DNA of 64,000 bases from an uncultured Collinsella sp. (GTDB lineage: Bacteria > Actinomycetota > Coriobacteriia > Coriobacteriales > Coriobacteriaceae): positions 32,682-96,681 of the forward strand of contig CAAGEH010000005.1 of assembly GCA_900768795.1 (NCBI GenBank). The letters are read 5' to 3'. This document shows positions 8,771 through 16,735 of the stretch, one piece after another (position 1 is the stretch's first letter; each line of letters begins with the position of its first letter). The notes below the pieces were generated by a model. It was not told where the DNA came from. It saw only the letters and a program-made list of their open reading frames with translations, and did not search any database. The position numbers and the translations under genes were made by a program.

Positions 8771-9379
8771 ATGACCACCGATAAACCGATAAAGACACCG
8801 ACGCTCACGTGGCGTTTCGGCGTGTTCTCCTTGGTGTCGATCACGATTCTTTGCCTTGACCAAATCGTCAAGGCGATCGTGCGCGCCGCGGCCTCTACCG
8901 GGCTTTTTCCCATACACGTTATTTCAGGCGTCCTCGGGCTTACCTTTGTTCGCAATACCGGTGCCGCGTTTTCATTTGGCGAGGGCGGTGGCATGGCTTT
9001 TGTCGCACTTGCCGTCATTGTCGTCTCAGGCGAGATCTTCTATCTGGTCCGTGCGGATAAGCTTTCCCGTCTTGAGGTCGCGGGCCTTGCCATGGTTGCG
9101 GGCGGAGCTGTCGGCAATGCCGTGGACCGTGTTGTATTCGGCTTCGTGACCGATTTCATTGCGACCCTGTTCATTGATTTTCCCGTGTTCAACATCGCGG
9201 ATATCGGCATTACCGTAGGCGTCGTTCTGGCTCTGATCGGTTTTATCTTCTTGAGTCCCGCCTCCCGTGATGTCAATGCAACCGAGGAGCTCAATCGACG
9301 CGACGAGGCGCGTGCTGCCCGCCATGCGAGGGCGCGAGGCGAACGCGCCGCCAAAATGCGCAAGAGGAACGAGCGCTGA
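8771..9379 (+). CDS. lspA: Prolipoprotein signal peptidase (signal peptidase II)
   Basis: This 202-residue inner-membrane aspartyl protease removes signal peptides from diacylglyceryl-modified prolipoproteins. Four membrane segments are visible (about 16-36, 65-90, 97-118 and 140-160). The conserved blocks are LTFVRNTGAAFS, GGAVGNAVDR (first catalytic Asp) and FNIADIGITVG (second catalytic Asp). A 35-residue Arg/Ala-rich cytoplasmic tail extends beyond the usual C-terminus. GGGAGGG lies 5 bases before ATG 8771. The stop overlaps the rluD start (TGATG), a pairing of lspA and rluD seen in many bacteria. Confidence 0.95.
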   Translation: MTTDKPIKTPTLTWRFGVFSLVSITILCLDQIVKAIVRAAASTGLFPIHVISGVLGLTFVRNTGAAFSFGEGGGMAFVALAVIVVSGEIFYLVRADKLSRLEVAGLAMVAGGAVGNAVDRVVFGFVTDFIATLFIDFPVFNIADIGITVGVVLALIGFIFLSPASRDVNATEELNRRDEARAARHARARGERAAKMRKRNER

Positions 9380-10389
9380 TGGCTGATATTCACATCCTTG
9401 TTTCCGAGCTCGATACCGGTCAGCGTCTCGATGCTTTCTTGGGTTCGAACGATGCCTGCCCGACGCGTTCCGCTTGCGCGCGCCTTATCGAAGGCGGTTC
9501 CGTTGTCGTCAACGGCGAAACCTGTCTGAGCAAGAGGTATTCCGTACTCCCCGGCGATCGCATCTCTGTTGATCTGCCCGAGCAAACCGATTCGGATGAA
9601 GTCCTAGGCGAGCCGATACCGCTCGATATTCGCTATGAGGACGATTATCTGATCGTGCTCTCAAAGCAGCGGGGGCTCGTGTGCCATCCCGCGCACGGCC
9701 ACGAGACCGGCACGCTTGCCAATGCGCTCGTGTACCACTGCGGTATCGATCACCTCGGCACTGTGCAGGGGGAGGATAGGCCAGGAATCGTCCACCGACT
9801 CGACCGCGACACGTCTGGGCTCATGCTCGCAGCCAAAGACGATGACACCCAATGGGCGCTCCAGAACCTCATACGAACGCGTACGCTCGACCGTCGCTAC
9901 ATCGCGCTCGTGCACGGCAACATCGCCATGGACGAGGGGACCATCAACACCGGTATCGCACGGTCGATGCGCGACAGGACGAAGATGGCCGTCTCCGACG
10001 ATCCCTTTGCGCGTCAGGCGATCACCACGTTTCGTGTGCTCGAGCGTTTTGATTGCGGACGGCGTGATGATGGCTATACGCTCGTCGAATGCCATCTGTA
10101 TACCGGACGCACGCATCAGATTCGCGTTCATATGCGGCACGTCAACCATCCGCTTGTGGGCGATCCCCTGTACGGTCGCGCCGCAGGTCCTGCTGAGCTC
10201 GGTCTCGATCGTCAGTTCCTGCATTCTTGGCATGTCCGCTTCGAACATCCGGTAACCGGCGAGGCCATCGAGTGCTCTGACGAGTTGCCGTGGGACCTTG
10301 CGGCGGCTCTCGATGAGATCGCTCCGCGCTCTCTGGGGCGGACCGAGACAGGCGATAGGATAGTTCCCCTGCTCGTTGGGGACATGTAG
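9379..10389 (+). CDS. rluD: RluA-family ribosomal/tRNA pseudouridine synthase (RluD-like)
   Basis: This 336-residue enzyme isomerises uridine to pseudouridine in structured RNA, in the family most often 23S rRNA. An S4 RNA-binding domain (residues 10-70, with RLIEGGSVVVNG) precedes the catalytic core. The catalytic aspartate is in HRLDRDTSGLMLAAK (about residue 138), and GRTHQIRVHMRH (about 238) and LVGDPLYG (about 255) complete the RluA signatures. It is translationally coupled to lspA. RluD is the likeliest orthologue from gene order, but RluC-like or other specificity cannot be excluded from sequence alone. Confidence 0.92.
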   Translation: MADIHILVSELDTGQRLDAFLGSNDACPTRSACARLIEGGSVVVNGETCLSKRYSVLPGDRISVDLPEQTDSDEVLGEPIPLDIRYEDDYLIVLSKQRGLVCHPAHGHETGTLANALVYHCGIDHLGTVQGEDRPGIVHRLDRDTSGLMLAAKDDDTQWALQNLIRTRTLDRRYIALVHGNIAMDEGTINTGIARSMRDRTKMAVSDDPFARQAITTFRVLERFDCGRRDDGYTLVECHLYTGRTHQIRVHMRHVNHPLVGDPLYGRAAGPAELGLDRQFLHSWHVRFEHPVTGEAIECSDELPWDLAAALDEIAPRSLGRTETGDRIVPLLVGDM

Positions 10390-10479
10390 CGCCTTGCTGG
10401 TTTATTTCGGGGCTGTTTTGAGATTGCTCCGATTGGGCTAAACTGGTCCCATTCACTCGTTTGCTTTTCGGAGGATGTC

Positions 10480-11775
10480 TTGACGGATTTTCTCGTGGGC
10501 ACGACGCCCATCGTCTTTTTCAACTACATCGTCATGGTGCTCATGACCGTTTGCTTTTTGTACCAGGTGGTTTTCTTTCTCATCGGCGCCTTGCACGGCG
10601 AGGTCAAGCTGCCCAAGGCAAAAAAGCTCCATCGATATGCCTTCTTTATCGCCGCGCACAATGAGGAGCCCGTGATCGCCAACCTCGTTCGCTCGATTAA
10701 AGAACAGGATTACCCCTCCGAGCTCATCGATATCTTCGTTGTCGCCGACGCGTGCACCGACAATACGGCGGAGGAGGCACGTCGAGCCGGGGCTATCGTC
10801 TACGAGCGCAACGACCTCGCGCGCAAGGGCAAGAGCTGGGTCATGGATTACGGCTTCGACCGCATTCTCAAGGAATATCCCGGTAAATACGAGGCGTTTT
10901 TCATCTTCGATGCCGATAACCTGTTGGCCCGTAACTACGTGACCGTCATGAACGACGCCTTCGATATGGGTTACATGGCATGCACGAGCTACCGTAACTC
11001 CAAGAACTTCGGGAGCTCATGGATATCGAGCGCTTACGCTACCTGGTTTCTGCGCGAGGCCCGTTTTCTCAACAACGCTCGCATGCTGTGCGGGACCTCC
11101 TGCGCCGTGTCGGGGTCCGGCTATCTCGTTTCCTCGAAGATCGTCGAGGGTATGCACGGATGGCAGTTCCACACCCTTACCGAGGACATTCAATTTTCCA
11201 CGTTCTGTGCGATTCACGGCGTGAAGATCGGTTTCGCCCCCGCGGAGTTTTTCGATGAGCAGCCGATCACCTTTGCCGCCTCGTGGAAACAGCGCATGCG
11301 TTGGACCAAAGGCTTTTACCAGGTGTTCTTTACGTATGGAAAGCATCTGATCAAGTCCATCGGGATGTTCCATCGCTTTGCCGCCTACGACATGCTCATG
11401 ACGATCGCCCCGGGCATGCTCCTGTCCCTCACGTCCATGCTCGCGAACTGCACGTTCTTGATCGTCGGCGGGCTCAGTCACGGTTTTTTGGCTACGGATA
11501 TCGAAATGCAGACGTGCGTCGGGTCGCTCTTCATGACGTTTGCGAGCTTCTATATGACGTTCTTCGTCCTCGCGCTGCTCACGACCATATTCGAGCACCA
11601 TCACATCCATTGCAAACAGAAATGGCGCATCATCACCAACCTGTTCACGTTCCCGATTTTCATGTTCAGCTACATCCCCATAACGGTCGCTGCGCTCTTC
11701 CTCAAGGTTGACTGGGTGCCTACGCCCCATGATGTCAGTGTGACGCTCGACGAGGTTATGGGCGGGGCAGAGTAG
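10480..11775 (+). CDS. Membrane family-2 glycosyltransferase
   Basis: This 431-residue processive-type GT2 enzyme has one N-terminal membrane span (about 9-35), a cytosolic GT-A domain and several C-terminal spans (about 305-415). Catalytic signatures are IAAHNEEPVI (nucleotide-sugar site), FDADN (metal-binding D-x-D), TEDIQFS (general base) and KQRMRW (the Q/R-x-x-R-W acceptor motif). This architecture is shared by cellulose, hyaluronan and poly-GlcNAc synthases and by glycolipid synthases; the product here is unknown. The start is TTG 10480, 5 bases after GGAGG. A possible -10 (TAAACT, 10439-10444) lies upstream. The A24 peptidase gene begins 10 bases downstream, so the two may be co-transcribed. 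Confidence 0.88.
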   Translation: MTDFLVGTTPIVFFNYIVMVLMTVCFLYQVVFFLIGALHGEVKLPKAKKLHRYAFFIAAHNEEPVIANLVRSIKEQDYPSELIDIFVVADACTDNTAEEARRAGAIVYERNDLARKGKSWVMDYGFDRILKEYPGKYEAFFIFDADNLLARNYVTVMNDAFDMGYMACTSYRNSKNFGSSWISSAYATWFLREARFLNNARMLCGTSCAVSGSGYLVSSKIVEGMHGWQFHTLTEDIQFSTFCAIHGVKIGFAPAEFFDEQPITFAASWKQRMRWTKGFYQVFFTYGKHLIKSIGMFHRFAAYDMLMTIAPGMLLSLTSMLANCTFLIVGGLSHGFLATDIEMQTCVGSLFMTFASFYMTFFVLALLTTIFEHHHIHCKQKWRIITNLFTFPIFMFSYIPITVAALFLKVDWVPTPHDVSVTLDEVMGGAE

Positions 11776-11785
11776 GGGGCGCTTT

Positions 11786-12226
11786 ATGCCCGATACCGCT
11801 GCTGGTTCTCTAGCCATTTGTGTCGCCGCCCTTCTTGTCTTCGGTGCCTATATCGATTGCACGCAGAGAAGGTTTCCCAACGAGCTTGCCTGTGTGAGTG
11901 CTGCGCTCGCCGCCCTTTGGGTTTGTTTCCATGACTCGGTTGCGGCTTTAGGATGGCATGCGCTATCGTCGCTCGCGCTTTGCGGACTTCTGCTTTTGAT
12001 TGAGGTCCTATACCGAAGGTTTTTCCGCAAGCAGGGCATGGGGATGGGAGATATCAAAGCACTCTTCTCGATGGGGCTTCTGAGCTTCGCCGCCGCTGTT
12101 TCCTCCTTGATCATCGGCCTTCTTCTGCTTGCTGTTTACGGCGAATCTCGCCATGAGCGCGCGCTTCCCGCTCTGCCCTTTATCGTTCCGGTCTTTCTCG
12201 TCCTCTGGTTTGTTTTCGATCTTTGA
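11786..12226 (+). CDS. Type IV prepilin peptidase-like A24 membrane protease
   Basis: This 146-residue membrane protein keeps both catalytic aspartates of the A24 family: YIDCTQRRFPNEL after the first span (about residue 23) and GMGMGDIKALF (G-x-G-D, about 82). It lacks the N-terminal methylase domain of full PilD enzymes, so it corresponds to the short TadV/FlaK-like form. Hydrophobic segments lie at about 5-22, 35-52, 58-76, 90-112 and 125-145. It would cut class III signal peptides of pilin-like proteins, but no pilin or assembly gene lies in the window. It follows the glycosyltransferase by 10 bases. Confidence 0.83.
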   Translation: MPDTAAGSLAICVAALLVFGAYIDCTQRRFPNELACVSAALAALWVCFHDSVAALGWHALSSLALCGLLLLIEVLYRRFFRKQGMGMGDIKALFSMGLLSFAAAVSSLIIGLLLLAVYGESRHERALPALPFIVPVFLVLWFVFDL

Positions 12227-12281
12227 CGAATCGACTGTTCCGTGCCAAACTATACGAACACGTGTTTGAAAGGATGGGTGT

Positions 12282-13541
12282 ATGAGTGCGGAGCAGAATC
12301 TTTCGCGTGATGCGTTGAGGGCGCGCATGGATGCTATTCCTGATTCGCTTTCCGAAGAGCTTGTGGCTCGCATGGAGTGCGATCGCGCTAACGGTTGGAT
12401 CAATCCTTTTCGTACCGCTGACTCTGCTGCCGTCCGTCGAGTCGATCGCGCTGCGGATCGCGCGAACATCTGGCGCCCTGCTTTCGTTCGCGATGTCGAG
12501 AAGATCATTCATACGCCTGCCTACAATCGCTACGCGGGCAAAACGCAGGTATTCAGTTTCAGAAGCAACGATGACCTGACGCGTCGCGGGCTTCACGTTC
12601 AGCTTGTTGCGCGTATCGCGCGCGATATCGGTTTTGCCCTGGGTCTCAACTGCGATCTGATTGAGGCGATTGGCCTCGGGCACGATTTGGGTCATACGCC
12701 CTTCGGTCATGCCGGCGAGCGCTGCCTCAACGCCGTTTTTCATGAGCGCACCGGACGCTACTTCTTTCATAACGTTCAGTCGGTTCGCGTACTTGATACG
12801 CTCTACGGTCGCAATCTTTCGCTTCAAACGCTTGACGGTGCGCTGTGCCATAACGGCGAGTACGAGCAACGTGTTTTCGAGCTTTCGGACCTGTCCTCGT
12901 TTGAAGAGCTCGATCAAGCTGTCGAATCATGTGTCGAGACGGGAAAGAACGCTATTGGGCACTTGCGACCCATGACGCTCGAGGGATGCGTCGTTCGCAT
13001 CTCAGACATCATTGCCTACGTTGGGCGCGATCGTCAGGACGCCATCGCAGCGGGGCTGCTCGATGCCGACGCATTCGACGACGGGCTCGGTGGGCTGTAC
13101 AATTCTTGGATTCTGTCGCATGCCTCTGCCGACATCATCGAGCACAGTTACGGAAAAGACCGTATCGAGATGTCCGACGAGTTGTTTGCCGAGATTCGTC
13201 GGGCAAAGGCCGAGAACTACGAGAAGATCTATCGATCGAGCGGTATCGAGGGAGAGTACGCCGACCGGCTTTCCGAGGCTTTCGCGCTCATGTACGAGCG
13301 CTTCCTCGATGACTTGCTTCAGGGTCGGGAGGATAGCTTTATCTTTAGACACCACATCAAGCGGATCCAGGCGTTTCTCTCGTACTATGACCGAAGCTAC
13401 GACTGGGAATCCGATCCGCACCGCGTCGTTTGCGATTACATCGCGAGCATGACGGACGGCTATTTCACCGAACTCGCGTCGCGCTTGTTCCCCCAGATTC
13501 ACTTCCCCCAAAGGACCTATATCAATGAGCGATTTGTTTAG
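12282..13541 (+). CDS. dgt: dGTPase-like HD-domain phosphohydrolase
   Basis: This 419-residue protein resembles deoxyguanosinetriphosphate triphosphohydrolases, which split dNTP into nucleoside and triphosphate. The metal site of the HD superfamily can be traced: a first His in RRGLHVQLVARIAR, the HD pair in GLGHDLGHTPFGHAGE (about residue 130) and a distal Asp in VVRISDIIAYVGRDRQD. The preceding YNRYAGKTQVFSF matches the family's R-x-x-K/G-x-T-Q-V segment. The ATG follows GAAAGGATGGG. Its last 17 bases overlap rarA in another frame, so the two genes are likely coupled. Nucleotide preference is not deducible, so the symbol is a family name. Confidence 0.88.
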   Translation: MSAEQNLSRDALRARMDAIPDSLSEELVARMECDRANGWINPFRTADSAAVRRVDRAADRANIWRPAFVRDVEKIIHTPAYNRYAGKTQVFSFRSNDDLTRRGLHVQLVARIARDIGFALGLNCDLIEAIGLGHDLGHTPFGHAGERCLNAVFHERTGRYFFHNVQSVRVLDTLYGRNLSLQTLDGALCHNGEYEQRVFELSDLSSFEELDQAVESCVETGKNAIGHLRPMTLEGCVVRISDIIAYVGRDRQDAIAAGLLDADAFDDGLGGLYNSWILSHASADIIEHSYGKDRIEMSDELFAEIRRAKAENYEKIYRSSGIEGEYADRLSEAFALMYERFLDDLLQGREDSFIFRHHIKRIQAFLSYYDRSYDWESDPHRVVCDYIASMTDGYFTELASRLFPQIHFPQRTYINERFV

Positions 13542-14889
13542 CGATCATGACGATGCTCGCCTCATGAAGATGGCGCCGCTTGCCGTTCGCATGCGTCCCT
13601 CGACGCTCGATGAATATGTTGGACAGAAAAACGCCGTTGGACCGGGCACCTGGCTTCGTTCCGCCATCGAGCATGACGTGCTCTCGAGCGTTATCTTGTA
13701 CGGACCCGCCGGTACCGGCAAGACCACGCTCGCGCATATCATCGCGAACCATACCAAGTCTGAATTCGTTGAGGTGTCTGCGGTAAGCGGAACAGTCAAG
13801 GACCTGCGTCGGGTCATCGATGAGGCCAAACACAGGCTGCTCGTGCAGGAGCGCCGGACGATTCTGTTTATCGACGAGATCCATCGCTTTTCAAAGTCCC
13901 AGCAGGACGCGCTTCTGCATGCGGTCGAGGATCGCACGGTCATCATGATCGGTGCAACGACCGAGAACCCGTATTTCGAGGTAAATTCCGCTCTGCTGTC
14001 GCGCGGTCGCGTGGTCGAGCTCTCTCATCTTGGCGATGCCGACATAGCCGAGGTCGTTAGCCGTGCAATTGTGTCGCCGTGCGGCTTGGCGGGAAGATAC
14101 AGCGCCGACGATGACGCGATCCGGATGATATGCACGCTCGCCGCCGGCGATGCCCGCGCCGCCCTTACCACGCTCGAGCTTGCTTCCGAGGTCGCATCAT
14201 CCGAATCGGGCTCCTCCAAGGGTCCAGTGCGTGATACCGAGGGGCCTATTCCCATCACGCTTGATGACATCGCCATCGCCAACCCCCGTCGCGGTTTCAG
14301 CTATGACAAGCACGGTGATATGCATTACGACATCATCTCCGCGTTTATCAAGTCGATGCGCGGGAGCGACCCGGACGCTACGGTGTATTGGCTTGCCCGC
14401 ATGATCGATGCCGGCGAGGACCCCAAGTTCATCGCTCGCCGTATCATGATTCAGGCTTCCGAGGATGTTGGCAACGCCGATCCGCAGGCGTTCCTTATCG
14501 CTGAGGCTGCCTTTAGGTCCGCGGAGGTTATCGGGTACCCCGAGTGCCGAATCAACTTGGCGCAGGCGGCTCTCTATGTTGCCCTCGCTCCGAAATCCAA
14601 TGCCTGCGAGGCATCGATCGATGCCGCTCTCGCCGATATCAAATCCAGCGGTCTACGTGAGGTCCCATCATATCTGCGCGACCGCCATCGTCCCGGTTCT
14701 GATGAATACGGCGTCTACAAATATCCTCATGACTACCCCGATGGCTGGGTCGATCAGCGTTATCTTCCGGAGGGGCTCGATCGCGGCGCGTTTTGGCAGA
14801 CTTCTGGCCGTGGTTGGGAGGAATGGCGCGTCGAGGTCTCTGCCCGCGATAGGCACGCGTCGAGCGGCGCATCTGATGGAACACGTTAG
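13525..14889 (+). CDS. rarA: Replication-associated recombination protein RarA/MgsA
   Basis: This 454-residue AAA+ ATPase of the clamp-loader clade acts at stalled replication forks. The ATPase core has Walker A GPAGTGKTTLAH (about residue 58), Walker B ILFIDEIHRF (about 112), sensor 1 GATTENPYFEVN and the arginine finger region SALLSRGRV. A helical lid is followed by the C-terminal MgsA tetramerisation domain (FSYDKHGDMHYDIISAFIKS onward to YPHDYPDGW). A short charged insert near residues 225-240 (SSESGSSKG) is unusual. The first 17 bases overlap the dgt-like gene. Confidence 0.95.
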   Translation: MSDLFSDHDDARLMKMAPLAVRMRPSTLDEYVGQKNAVGPGTWLRSAIEHDVLSSVILYGPAGTGKTTLAHIIANHTKSEFVEVSAVSGTVKDLRRVIDEAKHRLLVQERRTILFIDEIHRFSKSQQDALLHAVEDRTVIMIGATTENPYFEVNSALLSRGRVVELSHLGDADIAEVVSRAIVSPCGLAGRYSADDDAIRMICTLAAGDARAALTTLELASEVASSESGSSKGPVRDTEGPIPITLDDIAIANPRRGFSYDKHGDMHYDIISAFIKSMRGSDPDATVYWLARMIDAGEDPKFIARRIMIQASEDVGNADPQAFLIAEAAFRSAEVIGYPECRINLAQAALYVALAPKSNACEASIDAALADIKSSGLREVPSYLRDRHRPGSDEYGVYKYPHDYPDGWVDQRYLPEGLDRGAFWQTSGRGWEEWRVEVSARDRHASSGASDGTR

Positions 14890-14984
14890 CCTTGCTCCGC
14901 GCGAGTTGGACCGCGCACGCGCAATGCTGTATTTTTGGGTACTATGCAAGAAGTGCATTTTTCACGAATTCCATGGGAGGCATC

Positions 14985-15572
14985 ATGGACTACATGCAGA
15001 TTGTATTAATTCTGCTTGCCCTGGCTGGGGTTTGGGCGGTCGTTGAGCTCGCTTTGACGATTCGAAAGACCCGCAAGGTTGCCGGCTCGCTCGATAAGAC
15101 CATCGATCAGCTCAACAACACCATCGCCGAGGCCCAGCCTATCGTTTCCAAGCTCGATGGAGCCGTCGATGAGCTTGGACCCGCGCTCACCCAGATTGAT
15201 CCGTTGCTGAAGTCCGCCACGACGGCAGTCGATGCGCTGACCTCTGATCTCGTCGAAATCGAGGGCGTCGTGCGCGATGTGTCTTCGGTCTCCGGTGCCG
15301 CCGCAGATGCAAGCAACGTTGTCACGGGTATCACCAGCTCCGCTTCAGATGCCGTCCAGCGTTTGCTGGGAAAGAAGAACAACAACAACGCAGCTTCCTC
15401 CGATCGCGCTCTCGAAACTCCCTCAGACCCGTCTGAGACCCTGACGTTCGAGGGAAGTTCGGCGGAAAATCCCGCCATTTCAGGTGATACCGAGGCAGAC
15501 GCTCTCGCTGACGAATCTGAGGGTGGCTACTTCACGTATGCTTCTCATGAGGAGGTGGCAGATCATGAGTAA
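14985..15572 (+). CDS. DUF948-like single-span membrane protein
   Basis: This 195-residue protein has one N-terminal membrane span (about 4-25), then a long helical region with repeated leucine/isoleucine spacing (residues 30-135), typical of DUF948 coiled-coil proteins, and an acidic Ser/Glu/Asp-rich tail from about 140. A charged run with KKNNNN sits near 130. No catalytic motif is present. ATG 14985 follows GGGAGG by 4 bases; the frame opens earlier at 14892 but without a ribosome-binding site. The last 8 bases overlap the RsbW-like gene, so it belongs to the sigma-factor unit. In some Firmicutes DUF948 proteins are general-stress proteins, which fits the context. Confidence 0.75.
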   Translation: MDYMQIVLILLALAGVWAVVELALTIRKTRKVAGSLDKTIDQLNNTIAEAQPIVSKLDGAVDELGPALTQIDPLLKSATTAVDALTSDLVEIEGVVRDVSSVSGAAADASNVVTGITSSASDAVQRLLGKKNNNNAASSDRALETPSDPSETLTFEGSSAENPAISGDTEADALADESEGGYFTYASHEEVADHE

Positions 15573-15945
15573 CGATCTGCAGCCGATTGTTCTTACCGTG
15601 CGGGCGGACCCCTCGCTTGCACGTCTCGTCCGTATGACGGCCGCCAATGTCGCCATGCTCTCATCCATGTCCGTCGATCGCGTTGAGGACATTCGCATGG
15701 CTGCCGAGGAGGCATTCATCTATGTTTGCTCTATGGCGCCCCTGTCTACGGTTCACGTCAATTTCGTGGCCGATCCCGAGCGTGTCGCGATGAACGTGAC
15801 GGCCGAGAACGCACCTATCCAGTCGGATTCTACTGACAACGAGGTCTGTGCCTATGCAGACCTGATTCTCCAGGCGGTATGCGATTCCTTTAGCAAGAGC
15901 GAGACCCCATTCGCTCTTGACCTGGAGCTTAAGGCGGATTGCTAA
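15565..15945 (+). CDS. RsbW-like anti-sigma protein with degenerate ATP site
   Basis: This 126-residue protein lies directly before a SigB-type sigma factor, where an anti-sigma kinase RsbW is expected, and its helix VEDIRMAAEEAFIYV aligns with the RsbW N-box helix (VxDxKxAVSEAxTNA). The N-box asparagine that holds Mg-ATP is a tyrosine here, and the following strand reads VTAENAPIQSD with no D-x-G-x-G box. It is therefore probably unable to bind ATP or phosphorylate an RsbV. Start ATG 15565 follows GGAGGTGG. It overlaps the DUF948-like gene by 8 bases and ends one base before the sigma factor ATG. Homology to RsbW is inferred from one motif plus context. Confidence 0.62.
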   Translation: MSNDLQPIVLTVRADPSLARLVRMTAANVAMLSSMSVDRVEDIRMAAEEAFIYVCSMAPLSTVHVNFVADPERVAMNVTAENAPIQSDSTDNEVCAYADLILQAVCDSFSKSETPFALDLELKADC

Positions 15946-15946
15946 T

Positions 15947-16735
15947 ATGCCCCAAACCAAGAAAAGCGGCAAGGCCGCGTGGGACAAGGAGAAGACGCAC
16001 GAGCTTTTCAGGCGATACAAAGAAGATGGGGATCTTGACGCGCGCGAGAAGCTCGTCATGTCCCATATGAATCTCGTTCGTTTTTTGGCCAACAAATTCA
16101 AGAACAGGGGGGAGCCGCTCGATGACCTCATTCAGGTAGGCTACCTCGGTTTGCTTAAGGCTATCGATCGATTTGATCCCTCGCGCGGTCTCGAGTTCAC
16201 GACGTTCGCCACGCCTACGATTCTCGGCGAGATCAAGCGTCACTTTAGGGACAAGGGCTGGAGCGTTCGCGTCCCGCGCCGTCTTCAGGAGCTTTCTGCC
16301 AAGGTCAACCAGGCTACAGATGTCCTGACCAAAGAACTGCAGCGTTCGCCTAAGGTTGAGGAGATCGCCGAATATCTCGACGCGTCCGTCGACGATGTCC
16401 TCGAGGCCATGGAGTCCTCGAGTGCATACAGTTCCGTCCCGCTCGAGAGCCCGGGTAATTCCGATACAGACGATGCTCCCTCGATTATCGATCGCTACGC
16501 AACCGAGGACAACGTGCTCAATTTCACCGATGACCGTTTGCTTATCGAGGAGGCTCTTAAGGGGTTCTCTCCTCGCGAGCGCGAGGTTATCGAACTGCGT
16601 TTCGTCCGCGGTATGACTCAGGTTGAGATTGCCAAGCGGCTCGGCATCTCGCAGGTTCAGGTTTCGAGGCTGCTGAGAAGAACGCTTAAAAAGATTCAGG
16701 ATAAGATCGATCCCGAGGGGGTCATGTCCAAGTGA
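15947..16735 (+). CDS. sigB: SigB/SigF-type RNA polymerase sigma factor
   Basis: This 262-residue group 3 sigma factor has region 2 with DLIQVGYLGLLKAIDRFD (core binding) and EFTTFATPTILGEIKRHFRD (-10 recognition), a region 3 stretch (LTKELQRSPKVEEIAEYL), and region 4 with the helix-turn-helix VEIAKRLGISQVQVSRLLRR. The combination and length match the SigB/SigF/SigG stress and sporulation subfamily. ATG 15947 is one base beyond the stop of the RsbW-like gene, so stoichiometric coupled synthesis is likely. No RsbV-like anti-anti-sigma gene is nearby. The stop overlaps the permease start (GTGA). The symbol is by subfamily, not proven orthology. Confidence 0.9.
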   Translation: MPQTKKSGKAAWDKEKTHELFRRYKEDGDLDAREKLVMSHMNLVRFLANKFKNRGEPLDDLIQVGYLGLLKAIDRFDPSRGLEFTTFATPTILGEIKRHFRDKGWSVRVPRRLQELSAKVNQATDVLTKELQRSPKVEEIAEYLDASVDDVLEAMESSSAYSSVPLESPGNSDTDDAPSIIDRYATEDNVLNFTDDRLLIEEALKGFSPREREVIELRFVRGMTQVEIAKRLGISQVQVSRLLRRTLKKIQDKIDPEGVMSK

